NCBI GenBank assembly: GCA_030693535.1
Contig: JAUYAL010000036.1
Coordinates: 1-58,614 of the forward strand
DNA length: 58,614 bases
Direction: 5' to 3'
DNA from: Methylotenera sp.
GTDB lineage: Bacteria > Pseudomonadota > Gammaproteobacteria > Burkholderiales > Methylophilaceae
The first letter of the stretch is position 1. Each line of letters starts with the position of its first letter. The translations under genes and the position numbers were made by a program. Shown piece by piece: positions 1-7,448 of this stretch. The notes beneath the pieces were generated by a model. The model saw only the letters and a list, made by a program, of their open reading frames with translations. It ran no database searches and was not told where the DNA came from.

Positions 1-257
1 GCAAACTTAGTTAAGGCGTAAGTACTAAAATTATTAATAAATATAGCTTACATGCCATATTAAACATTAAGCTACATATTGTTGTGACAGTACGCGCTTA
101 GGTGGATGCACAAGGCACATTAGAGCATTCGAGAAAATCAGAAGCAAAAACTAAAAAGACCGTCCGCTTGACCCCCTCTTTGCTCAAAGCGGGTTCGGAA
201 TTCGCCTAAGAAGGGGAATGCGCAGACATAAGTTCAATTAAACATATAGTTAAATTT
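1..257. other. Window edge, no gene recognised
   Basis: No supported gene lies in this stretch. Bases 1-140 are AT-rich. Bases about 150-235 are clearly more GC-rich and contain CCGCTTGA and TCAAAGCGG, which can pair as an eight-base stem with one bulge (about 161-192). On the minus strand this stem is followed within a few bases by a short T run, so a weak terminator or the edge of a small RNA is possible. I could not assign it to a known RNA family. Confidence 0.3.
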
Positions 258-293
258 AAAAAAACCTAGCAGCTTATAAGGCTGCCAGGTTAA
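258..293 (-). terminator. Rho-independent terminator of the glycine-zipper gene
   Basis: Read on the minus strand, AACCTGGCAGC pairs with GCTGCTAGGTT around the loop CTTATAA and is followed by a run of seven T. It sits about 50 bases after the stop codon of the minus-strand gene starting at 1015. Confidence 0.75.
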
Positions 294-340
294 CTTACCA
301 CGCTATGAATTCATTAACTTTTAGTACAGGCGCCATGCAA

Positions 341-1015
341 TCAATAGTAACGACCTTCGTGGTGACGGCCCCAGCCACGGTGCTTACCATGGCCACGACG
401 CTCATTCTCATCATCCCAACTAGAATCATTATATTGATTTTGTTCTATATAACCAATCTTTGTCACTGCACGACTATCGGGTGATACTGCGACATTTACA
501 TCAATATATCGACCTGGGTGGCTATTGGTTACCGTAGTATAGTTTCTGCCGTTATATTCATAAGCAACCAAATAGCCAGAATTTACCGTTTGCCAATTAT
601 CTACTTGATAGCAACTTTGTACTGGCACTGAACGTGTACCAACACCGTGATTATTTTGATTACCAATACGGTCACCTGCAATTGCACCTACACCAGCACC
701 TACTGCTGCAGCGGCTATGCGGCCTTTACCTCGGCCAATAGTATTTCCAAGCAAACCACCTGCAATACCACCAATCACTGCACCAGCAATTGACCGATCG
801 CCACCATTGTTATAGCTTTGTTGCTGATACTCCGTACGGCATTCTTGACGCGGCACATTCACACGCTCTGTTTGTGGTGTTGCTGAAATCACACGAGCAG
901 TATCGTTATATTGATCAGTCGCCATAGATGGTGCTGCAAATACTGTAGCCAATAATGCTGGTAACAAAACTTTAGCACGCATGTTTTGTGAAATGTTCAA
1001 TTTAATATAACCCAT
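341..1015 (-). CDS. Glycine-zipper 2TM domain surface protein
   Basis: Predicted exported protein of 224 residues in the glycine-zipper 2TM / 17 kDa surface antigen group, usually envelope-associated and of unknown precise role. A hydrophobic signal-like segment spans about residues 14-32 (LLPALLATVFAAPSMA). Residues 75-118 form two glycine-rich hydrophobic passes (AGAVIGGIAGGLLG and AVGAGVGAIAG). The C-terminal 20 residues are rich in His, Arg and Gly and could bind metal or nucleic acid; that is inference. The start at 1015 is preceded by GGAG seven bases upstream. A second Met at residue 12 would give a more typical signal peptide. Its own terminator follows and a divergent pentapeptide gene lies upstream. 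Confidence 0.75.
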   Translation of the reverse strand: MGYIKLNISQNMRAKVLLPALLATVFAAPSMATDQYNDTARVISATPQTERVNVPRQECRTEYQQQSYNNGGDRSIAGAVIGGIAGGLLGNTIGRGKGRIAAAAVGAGVGAIAGDRIGNQNNHGVGTRSVPVQSCYQVDNWQTVNSGYLVAYEYNGRNYTTVTNSHPGRYIDVNVAVSPDSRAVTKIGYIEQNQYNDSSWDDENERRGHGKHRGWGRHHEGRYY

Positions 1016-1334
1016 AATATTTCTCCAATTTTTTGTAGAATTTAAGCTTCTACTATTTAGGTCCTAAAAATTAATTTAGAACTTGGTTACGCTGATATTT
1101 AGCGCGGTTGATTGAATTTTAGCTTTCAATCTCTGCCAAAAATTGTGCAGATGGTCATACAACGCAGCACTTTTTCATTAAGACTACTTAACAATTGTTA
1201 ACGATTTGTAACTAATGATTTTCATTAAAAAATTTGTATTGATATTTATGTGACATAAGTTACCAAGTAATTATTATTTATCGCGAATAATGCGTTAACT
1301 GCAAAACTATAAAGCAGAACATTGGAGACTTATC
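1016..1334. other. Divergent intergenic promoter region
   Basis: About 320 bases separate the divergent glycine-zipper and pentapeptide-repeat genes, so promoters for both should lie here. I see one distinct element, a Fur-box-like palindrome at 1213-1227, listed separately. No convincing -35/-10 pair or RNA gene could be fixed by eye. Confidence 0.4.
1213..1227. promoter_or_regulatory. Fur-box-like palindrome
   Basis: TAATGATTTTCATTA agrees at 13 of 15 positions with the core of the classical Fur consensus (TAATGATAATCATTA). It lies between divergent genes, about 110 bases before the pentapeptide protein and 200 bases before the glycine-zipper gene. Iron control is inferred from the motif only. 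Confidence 0.45.
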
Positions 1335-2408
1335 ATGAATACAATTAAGAAATTATTTCTAGTCATTGGATTAACATTTACCAGCGTAGCTTTTGCTGGC
1401 GAGTTTGGCGACCATTGCACCACAGGCTTATCTAAAGGTGCTTTAGTTAAAACAAAATGTGATATTAACGAAATATTTAGTGGTAAAACCTACTGCTTTG
1501 GCAGTGAAGGTGCTCGTGATTCATTTTTATTTGATCCAAAAAGCACTATAGATAAAGCCGCCGCTTTTTATGTAAAAAATGCTGAGCCTGAGCGTGAAAA
1601 AATCAGCCAAGCTGATGCGCTTAAGCAAATTAGCAGTAAAACTTGTGATTTGAGTAATAAAGACGCAGGATATTTGGTGTTTAATGGCATGAATTTAAGC
1701 CACTGCAATATGAGAAATGTAAGCTTTTTTGGTGCTGAATTAATGGGCGCATCATTGAAAGGCGCTAATTTACAAGGCGCATATTTAAACCTAGCGCGCC
1801 TAGAGAATGCCGATTTAAGTAACACAAATTTGACTGATGCTACGATATTTCAAGCAATCTTTGACCAAACTAACTTTCAGAGTGCCAATCTCACCAATGC
1901 ACGCATGATAGGTACGCTAGGCAATGTGAACATGCAGGACGCTAAGGTTGTTAAAGGTCGATTTGGTTTAGATATTGGCAACCAACCGATGGGAGCAATG
2001 CGTTTTGACGCCATTGGCGGCAAGTTCGCTAACACCAATTTTGAAGGCGCTGACATCAACCGCTCTAACTTTAGATTTGCCGATTTTAGAGGTGCAAATT
2101 TACGAAATACTGATTTATTTCGTGCAGACTTTAGTAAAGCCGACTTAACTGGTGCTGATATTACCGGTGCAAAAATGGGTGAAGCCATTTTAGATGAAAC
2201 CATTATGACGAATGTAAAAGGCTTAGAAGCCATCAGAGGCTATGAGGAAGCAAAAGGTAAATGTGTAGATTGCAACATCATTGCCAGCAAACCAGAAATC
2301 AGCCCTGAATTGAGCTCAAACCAGGCAATAAAGGTAAGTAGTATTGATATGATGACCGCTGAAAATCCCGGCATGAAAGTGTGTAATGTCCGTGGCGCTA
2401 GATTTTAG
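1335..2408 (+). CDS. Secreted pentapeptide-repeat protein
   Basis: Exported protein of 357 residues with an N-terminal signal peptide (MNTIKKLFLVIGLTFTSVAFA). Two blocks of pentapeptide repeats with the A(N/D)LXX pattern can be read, at about residues 122-195 (GANLQGAYL, ADLSNTNL) and 230-285 (GANLRNTDLFRADF, ADLTGADI). Such repeats fold into a right-handed square beta-helix. Several cysteines in the flanking parts (for example KCVDC near residue 312) suggest disulfides in the periplasm. Its function is unknown. The start has GGAG eight bases upstream. A MITE-like repeat begins five bases after the stop. Confidence 0.85.
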   Translation: MNTIKKLFLVIGLTFTSVAFAGEFGDHCTTGLSKGALVKTKCDINEIFSGKTYCFGSEGARDSFLFDPKSTIDKAAAFYVKNAEPEREKISQADALKQISSKTCDLSNKDAGYLVFNGMNLSHCNMRNVSFFGAELMGASLKGANLQGAYLNLARLENADLSNTNLTDATIFQAIFDQTNFQSANLTNARMIGTLGNVNMQDAKVVKGRFGLDIGNQPMGAMRFDAIGGKFANTNFEGADINRSNFRFADFRGANLRNTDLFRADFSKADLTGADITGAKMGEAILDETIMTNVKGLEAIRGYEEAKGKCVDCNIIASKPEISPELSSNQAIKVSSIDMMTAENPGMKVCNVRGARF

Positions 2409-2413
2409 CTTAT

Positions 2414-2554
2414 GGGTACTGCTATGAATTCAAGTTGCTAAGCCAAGCAAGGCGCAAGTAGAAAATTATGACGACGCATATGTTTGATATGAACGGAATA
2501 ATTTTTTGCGAGCAACGCAGTGTAACGATGGAAATTAGATTCATAGAAGTACCC
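2414..2554. mobile_element. MITE-like inverted-repeat element, copy 1
   Basis: Non-coding element of 141 bp. Its ends are GGGTACTGCTATGAAT and the inverse of GGGTACTTCTATGAAT, matching at 15 of 16 positions. TTAT flanks both sides (2410-2413 and 2555-2558), compatible with a 4 bp target duplication. The interior contains GCAAGGC and TTTTTTGCGAGCAACGC. The same ends and interior recur in the same orientation at 17967-18106. It has no coding capacity, so movement would need a transposase in trans. It abuts the truncated end of the polymerase pseudogene. Confidence 0.75.
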
Positions 2555-2997
2555 TTATAAATCGCGCATCTTTAGGCCAAATAGACGTCGCGGCAACTCA
2601 TTTTTCTGAATCATGATACAACCATCTAGCTTTTGCATATTAGATGCTGTTTTGGCTAAAAAAAGTATTCGGTGCGATGCCGATTGAACTATCGACAGCA
2701 CTTTTTTTGTATGCGTACCGCTTTCTACAATTTCGATGAGCTTATAGTGAAACGTCACGCGCACTGCTGACCTTGCTTCTAAAAAATCATATCTGGGCAA
2801 AGCTTGCGCGCCTCTTTCACCAGCGCGCCAGTTTTAATACCAAACGCTTTTGTGTCATAACTTGTGACAATACAACAAGTCGTTTCTACCATCACCGCCA
2901 GCACGCCGACTGTCTTGCCACGCAGTTCAGGGCACAATTTTTGCTCGACTGAAGCAAAGTAAGAGTTTAAATTTACATAAAGTGCGATTAAAGACAT
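2555..2997 (-). pseudogene. Decayed Y-family DNA polymerase (DinB/UmuC type)
   Basis: Remnant of a translesion DNA polymerase. The first frame (2997 to 2779) reads a typical palm start, LNSYFASVEQ then ETTCCIVTSYDTKAFGIKTG and ARKLCPDMIF, and hits a stop. The adjoining frame continues the same fold: FLEARSAVRVTFHYKLIE, then VLSIVQSASHR. One base missing from the A run at 2781-2786 (T run on the coding strand) explains the frame change. Two catalytic acidic sites are also lost: the N-terminal motif is LYVNLNSYF with Asn at residue 9 where Asp is expected, and SIDE has become SIVQ. Little-finger and C-terminal parts are missing apart from a possible tail (RRLFGLKMRDL). The break lies at the edge of a MITE-like element. 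Confidence 0.8.
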
Positions 2998-3120
2998 GCT
3001 AAAAATATTTAGTTATTTGTAATTTTTTGAGTGAAAAGTTGACTAAGCATTGTTAGTGAAATTGACATAATTTTAAGACTAGAATTCTTACAGAAAAATT
3101 AAGGAAAATATAAGGTATAT

Positions 3121-3660
3121 ATGATGAATAACATGCAAATTGCAATTTTCGCTGGTGGCTGCTTCTGGTGCACTGAGCCTGTATTTAGTCAACTCAAGGG
3201 TGTTTGTAAAGTAGTATCTGGCTACATTGGTGGACATACCCTTAACCCCACCTACAATGACATTTGTAATGGAGACACTGGCCATGCAGAGGCAATAGAA
3301 ATCACCTTTAATGCTGATCGAGTAAGTTTTGAAACTTTGCTGGAAATATTTCTTGTGTCGCATGACCCAACAACGCTCAACCGCCAAGGTAACGACATCG
3401 GCACACAATATCGCTCAGCCGTGTTTTGCCAAAATCAAGCGCAATATGATGCGGCTAAAAAAATGATTGCTGAGTTTAGTGCAGAGCAAATATTTAATGC
3501 ACCTATTGTTACGCAAATTAATGGTGCTGAGACCTTCTACCCAGCAGAAGACTATCACCAATATTACTTTGATAAGAATCCTAATCAACCTTATTGCATG
3601 GCTGTGGCAGCTCCAAAAGCCGCTAAAATTCGTACAAAGTACGCACAGCTAATTAAATAA
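3121..3660 (+). CDS. msrA: Peptide methionine sulfoxide reductase MsrA
   Basis: Reduces the S-epimer of methionine sulfoxide in oxidised proteins, using thioredoxin as electron donor. The 179-residue protein carries the catalytic GGCFWC motif (Cys14, Cys17) and the following YIGG and GHAEA segments of the family; PYC near residue 159 may supply a resolving cysteine. The length is normal for single-domain MsrA without MsrB. It has no signal peptide, so it is cytoplasmic. ATGATG at 3121 gives two adjacent starts, with AAGG just upstream. It is monocistronic, with a perfect 12 bp palindrome after the stop. Confidence 0.95.
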   Translation: MMNNMQIAIFAGGCFWCTEPVFSQLKGVCKVVSGYIGGHTLNPTYNDICNGDTGHAEAIEITFNADRVSFETLLEIFLVSHDPTTLNRQGNDIGTQYRSAVFCQNQAQYDAAKKMIAEFSAEQIFNAPIVTQINGAETFYPAEDYHQYYFDKNPNQPYCMAVAAPKAAKIRTKYAQLIK

Positions 3661-3700
3661 ACTTTAATTTCTCATTTAGCCTTTAAATACAATTAGATGT

Positions 3701-3727
3701 ATTGCATATTTAAAATAAATATGCAAT
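3701..3727. repeat. Perfect 12 bp inverted repeat after msrA
   Basis: ATTGCATATTTA, three A, then TAAATATGCAAT form an uninterrupted palindrome. It lies 40 bases after msrA and 33 bases before the next gene. The AT-rich arms and lack of a T tract make it a poor intrinsic terminator. It could be an operator for the 74-residue gene or a transcript-end hairpin. Confidence 0.6.
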
Positions 3728-3759
3728 ATTGATCACATGAACTTAATTGCTTAAATTTT

Positions 3760-3984
3760 ATGCAGCCACTAAACCTCACTAAGTATTTATATCAGATTCG
3801 TAGCCGTAATGGAGCGATTGTGGATAATTTGCAGATTTATGGTCGTACAGAAGATGAAGCGAGAGTAAAGCTTAATCAAATGTATCATCACTGCGAGATT
3901 CTAAGTACGCAAGTAGCAATGTTCGATCGCTCATTACACGCTAGTTATGAAGATGTGTTGGATCTTATTGTAGGTAAGGACTAG
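3760..3984 (+). CDS. Small hypothetical protein (74 aa)
   Basis: Small soluble protein of 74 residues with no signal peptide or membrane segment. The sequence looks coding (RTEDEARVKLNQMYHHCEIL) and its N-terminal half reads as a beta strand-helix unit, but I do not recognise a family. No clear ribosome-binding site precedes the ATG. Its 3' end overlaps the 3' end of the convergent parA by 20 bases. Function unknown. Confidence 0.6.
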   Translation: MQPLNLTKYLYQIRSRNGAIVDNLQIYGRTEDEARVKLNQMYHHCEILSTQVAMFDRSLHASYEDVLDLIVGKD

Positions 3985-4750
3985 GTATTCCTACTAACTC
4001 AATTTCTATAAGTTCATCTAGCAAGGTTTTATAATCTGCAGCACCTGTGCTATTTGCACTATAACTAAAAATATCTTTATTAAATTGTGGGCTTTCTGCC
4101 ACTGCAACATTTTCGGAGATAACAGTTTTTAGCAGTTCATCTCCATAAGCCTCACGCGCTTGCTTTTCTACATCAAACGTCATTCCTCTGCGCCTATCAT
4201 AACCAGTCAATAAATATCGACGCTCTACACGTTTTTTAAGCACAGGTTCTAGCGCACGCAGTGTATGTTCTACTTTTTTTGCGGCTTGAAAAGACAAAAA
4301 ATCTGAACTAATCGGAACGATAACTAAATCAGCAGCGAAAATAGCATTAAGTGAGAGAACGCCTAAATAGGGGCAGCAATCCATCAAAACCTGTCTTGAT
4401 GGATATTCTTTTTCAAAAACATCTAAGCCTTGCTTAGTGCGATTTAATATTGCGGGGCCTTTACCAAAAATAGAATCCACTTTTAATAATTCTTTATGTG
4501 AAGGAATAATGTCTCCAACATTAGGCCACTCTCTCACCAACTGACTTAATGGCAGATTATCTTTGAAAAATGAAAACAAATTTTGATTGCTAGCTACAGG
4601 CGCTTGATAAATATTCGTGAGATGTGCTTGCGGATCCATATCAAGCAAAAGAGGTTTATATTGACGCCTATATAAAGCAGCCGCAAGGTTCAATGCCGTG
4701 GTGGTTTTGCCCACGCCACCTTTTTGATTAAATACTGCAATCCGCATCAT
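3965..4750 (-). CDS. ParA/Soj-type ATPase
   Basis: Member of the ParA/MinD deviant Walker ATPases, which move plasmids, chromosomes or protein cargo by ATP-dependent DNA binding. The 261-residue protein shows the deviant Walker A motif KGGVGKTT at residues 10-17, the A' motif LLDMDPQAHL and the Walker B region QVLMDCCPYLG. There is no parB or parS-like gene beside it, so it is an orphan; chromosomal parAB normally sits near gidB. Cargo positioning or a cell-cycle role is possible. It stands alone on the minus strand between convergent and unrelated genes. Confidence 0.85.
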   Translation of the reverse strand: MMRIAVFNQKGGVGKTTTALNLAAALYRRQYKPLLLDMDPQAHLTNIYQAPVASNQNLFSFFKDNLPLSQLVREWPNVGDIIPSHKELLKVDSIFGKGPAILNRTKQGLDVFEKEYPSRQVLMDCCPYLGVLSLNAIFAADLVIVPISSDFLSFQAAKKVEHTLRALEPVLKKRVERRYLLTGYDRRRGMTFDVEKQAREAYGDELLKTVISENVAVAESPQFNKDIFSYSANSTGAADYKTLLDELIEIELVGIPSPYLQ

Positions 4751-4862
4751 AATATAAATATTTTAAATGTTAATCTTACGTCACTATAGCATGGTGCAGA
4801 AGCATTAAATGTTAGTAGACTAAAGTGACAAAGATACGCTTTAATTAAGTGCCAAATAAAGC

Positions 4863-5960
4863 CTAAGTCTTACTGGTCAACCATTGTCTGCGCCAAAAAA
4901 TTAAAATCATCATTAGCGCGATACCTGCCATAATGCCAAGTGCCCACCAAAAACCGTTATGTTTATCTATCCACGGCATATGCACAAAGTTCATACCAAA
5001 AATACCCGCAATCAACGTGGCAGGCATAAACAACATAGCCACTACAGTCAGCGCGCGCACTTCTAAATTCACGCGATTACTCACACTTGCCATGTAAATG
5101 TCCATCATGCCGCTTAAGGAGTCGCGTATGGATTCCAGTGACTCGATAAAATTAACGGTGTGATCATACACATCACGCAGGTAAGGGATTGTTGTGGACT
5201 GAAAAAAGCCTTTTTCATTCCGCGTTAAATTGTTAATCACCTCGCGCAACGGCCAAACGGCACGGCGTAGCTCAATACTCACATGTTTTAGTTGGTGTAT
5301 GGTGTTAAGTTCGCTATTACTGGGTTTGGAGAGCAGTCGGTCTTCAAGCGTTTCACTGGCCTCATTTACATCTTCAAGCACATTAAAATAACGGTCAACC
5401 ACACTATCAAGCACAGCGTAGGTGAGGTAATCAACTCCGAGCGTGCGGATTTGCGCACCCGTTGCCCGCAAGCGTTCACGTATCGGCTCAAATGCACCTG
5501 TTGCTCGTTCTTGAAAAGTCAGCAAAAAGTCGTGACCCAGCACCATGCTAACTTGCTCACTCGTGGCTTCTATATTGGCTTTATCGTAATAAAAATTACG
5601 TGTTTCAAGGAAGATATACTCCTCAAATTCTTCCACTTTTGGGCGTTGCTCGGTGTTTAAAATATCTTCAATCACCAGCGGATGTAGCTTAAAGTTTTTG
5701 CCCACTTGTTTAATTAAATCAACATCATGCACACCATGAATGTTTAGCCATAATCTTTTTCCAGAATCAGGTTTAAAGCTGGCTAGTTCTTCTAAGGTTA
5801 GCACGCATTCCACCAAGGTTTCTGCGTCATACACCATCTTGCTAATTACTGGTTTAACTAGCTTGGTTTCGTCCATATCACCCACGTACATGGGTGATTC
5901 TACCGACGTGTGTGATTTTTTAGGTAGATGCTTTTTTAGTTTGTGTATGCGTTTTTTCAT
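4863..5960 (-). CDS. corA: Magnesium/cobalt transporter CorA
   Basis: Homopentameric inner-membrane channel for Mg2+ (also Co2+ and Ni2+). The 365-residue protein has a large N-terminal cytoplasmic domain and two C-terminal transmembrane helices. The signature GMN is at residues 322-324 (GIFGMNFVHMP), followed by the short periplasmic loop and the last helix ending in a basic tail (WRRQWLTSK). The first 30 residues are rich in Lys and His. The length fits the longer CorA group. It appears to be transcribed alone. No Mg-sensing leader was seen in the short upstream gap. Confidence 0.92.
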   Translation of the reverse strand: MKKRIHKLKKHLPKKSHTSVESPMYVGDMDETKLVKPVISKMVYDAETLVECVLTLEELASFKPDSGKRLWLNIHGVHDVDLIKQVGKNFKLHPLVIEDILNTEQRPKVEEFEEYIFLETRNFYYDKANIEATSEQVSMVLGHDFLLTFQERATGAFEPIRERLRATGAQIRTLGVDYLTYAVLDSVVDRYFNVLEDVNEASETLEDRLLSKPSNSELNTIHQLKHVSIELRRAVWPLREVINNLTRNEKGFFQSTTIPYLRDVYDHTVNFIESLESIRDSLSGMMDIYMASVSNRVNLEVRALTVVAMLFMPATLIAGIFGMNFVHMPWIDKHNGFWWALGIMAGIALMMILIFWRRQWLTSKT

Positions 5961-6018
5961 GTGCTAAATTTAAACCTTAATGAACACATTGTAATGCCAG
6001 TCTGAACTTGTTACTAGC

Positions 6019-6597
6019 TTAGGTTTTTGTCTGCAACAATTCACCTGTCGCAAAAAAAGTACCGCCTGCCACGTGGTGGATAGTTCTTAAGGAATCGTGC
6101 CCATCAAAATGCCAATGACCATCCGAGAACACTCGCTCATCGGCGTAGGCGGCGACGACTTCGGCAATCCATAAATCATAGGTGTTTTGGTTGTGCGGCT
6201 CGGGAATCACTTTACACTCAAGCCACGCCACGCAACCTTCAAGCAAGGGTGCAAAAATTTTCTTGGCAGCAAAAGTGGTTAATTTGTTTTCTGCAAACTT
6301 ATCGGTGCCATCCAACTCGCGCCCAGAGCTTGAACCTAGTTTGGTGGCTAAATCAACCTGCGCCATACACGGAACATTAATCGCAAAAGTGCCAGACGCC
6401 TTAATCAACTCACTAGTAAACGTGTTTTTATCAATCACCGCCATGATTTTAGGTGGGTCAAAATCCAACGCACACACCCAAGCCGCCGCCATGATATTGC
6501 GTTGGTCATTGTGAGCAGATGAAATCAGGACAGTGGGACCGTGGTTTAGGAGGCGATAGGCTTTGCTAGGATCAACGAGTACTTGGCTGTTATTCAT
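6019..6597 (-). CDS. Flavin reductase family protein (FMN-binding split barrel)
   Basis: The 192-residue protein matches the flavin reductase-like / DIM6-NTAB family, which binds FMN in a split beta-barrel and either reduces flavin for a partner oxygenase or acts directly. Visible family features are the early TVLISSAHND strand, MAAAWVCALDFDPPK, FAINVPCMAQ and the conserved acid-rich C-terminal part. There is no signal peptide. The ATG follows directly on the stop codon of the disrupted GIY-YIG gene, so the two may share a transcript. Substrate and partner are unknown. Confidence 0.8.
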   Translation of the reverse strand: MNNSQVLVDPSKAYRLLNHGPTVLISSAHNDQRNIMAAAWVCALDFDPPKIMAVIDKNTFTSELIKASGTFAINVPCMAQVDLATKLGSSSGRELDGTDKFAENKLTTFAAKKIFAPLLEGCVAWLECKVIPEPHNQNTYDLWIAEVVAAYADERVFSDGHWHFDGHDSLRTIHHVAGGTFFATGELLQTKT

Positions 6598-7377
6598 CTA
6601 AACCGATTCTATTTCTTTATGGCTTCTATTTTCTTTGTTTTTCCAAGCAGTAATCCTGTTTGCTTGCCCACCATGTATGACTGCTTCAACCGCACTTGGG
6701 TTGGAAAATTCAACATCCATAGAAAATAACGAATAGTCCTTCTCTTTGACTAAAGAACCCTCTTCTGTAATTCTTTTTTTCAAAGTAATTGACCATGGAT
6801 ACTTTAATGATGATGCTCTATGTCTTAAAACTGCTTGAGAATCTTTTAAAATTACAATTCCATTTAACGATAGATAAGCAGTTACTTTAATACCTTTACT
6901 TTCGCACAACAATGAATCACTTTTTTTATAATGGTGATAATGAGATAAAGCTGGGACAAATACTTCAATACCAAGTGCAGGTAATAGCTGTTGAAGTTTT
7001 TCAAGAAAGATTTCCATATATTCTCTTTCAGATTCAGGGTTCTTTAAGCCGCTTGTTTGGCTGTTTTTAACTATTGCTTTATCAACATTTTTTGCAATTT
7101 CTATCAATTGACCTTCACAAAATCTAATGTGCGCCTTTGTTAAGTTTTAATCTTTACTAATAAAGAAAATAATTTGATTCCAGTAATCTTTATTTAAATG
7201 ACTTTTCACTCTATCTTTAATTGATTCTGCTTCACCAAAATAAATTATTGGTTTTCTAGATTCTGGATCATATCCTGATGGAAAGTAAATACCAGAACTT
7301 CTAGATTCATCTCTTGCAAATACATCATCAAATCCACTACGTGGGCCTGCAACTGCCTTCCCTATCCAATAGGACAT
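6598..7377 (-). pseudogene. GIY-YIG nuclease-like protein with DUF4357-type C-terminus, interrupted by a stop
   Basis: Two open stretches in one frame (7377-7147 and 7107-6598) are split by a single TAA at 7149-7147. Across the stop the reading is IIFFISKD-stop-NLTKAHIRFCEGQLIEIAK. In this family that stretch continues as SKDxNLTKAH, so a GAA-to-TAA change would explain it. The N-terminal part keeps the GIY-YIG core (GIYFPSG, then IIYFGEAESIKDRVKSHL). The C-terminal part (SNPSAVEAVIHGGQANRITAW) resembles DUF4357. The codons upstream of 7377 still read protein-like (PKRLRTAE) back to TGA at 7405-7407, so the N-terminus may also be damaged. Intact members are seen with restriction or defence functions; the role here is lost or reduced. 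Confidence 0.75.
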
Positions 7378-7448
7378 TTCAGCAGTTCTTAATCTTTTGG
7401 GATATCAAAACGCAATAAATATTTTATATAGTTGCTGTTGGCATATTT

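Noticed and set aside
178..208. T-arm-like GCGGGTTCGGAATTCGC, possible tRNA
   Set aside because: No acceptor, D or anticodon arm can be built around it, and the loop lacks the conserved adenine.
1568..2233. Minus-strand open frames inside the pentapeptide gene
   Set aside because: Repetitive codons of pentapeptide repeats create open antisense frames (SAP/SKF repeats); no start signals.
3088..3408. Minus-strand open frame opposite msrA
   Set aside because: Shadow of msrA; no ribosome site or recognisable domain.
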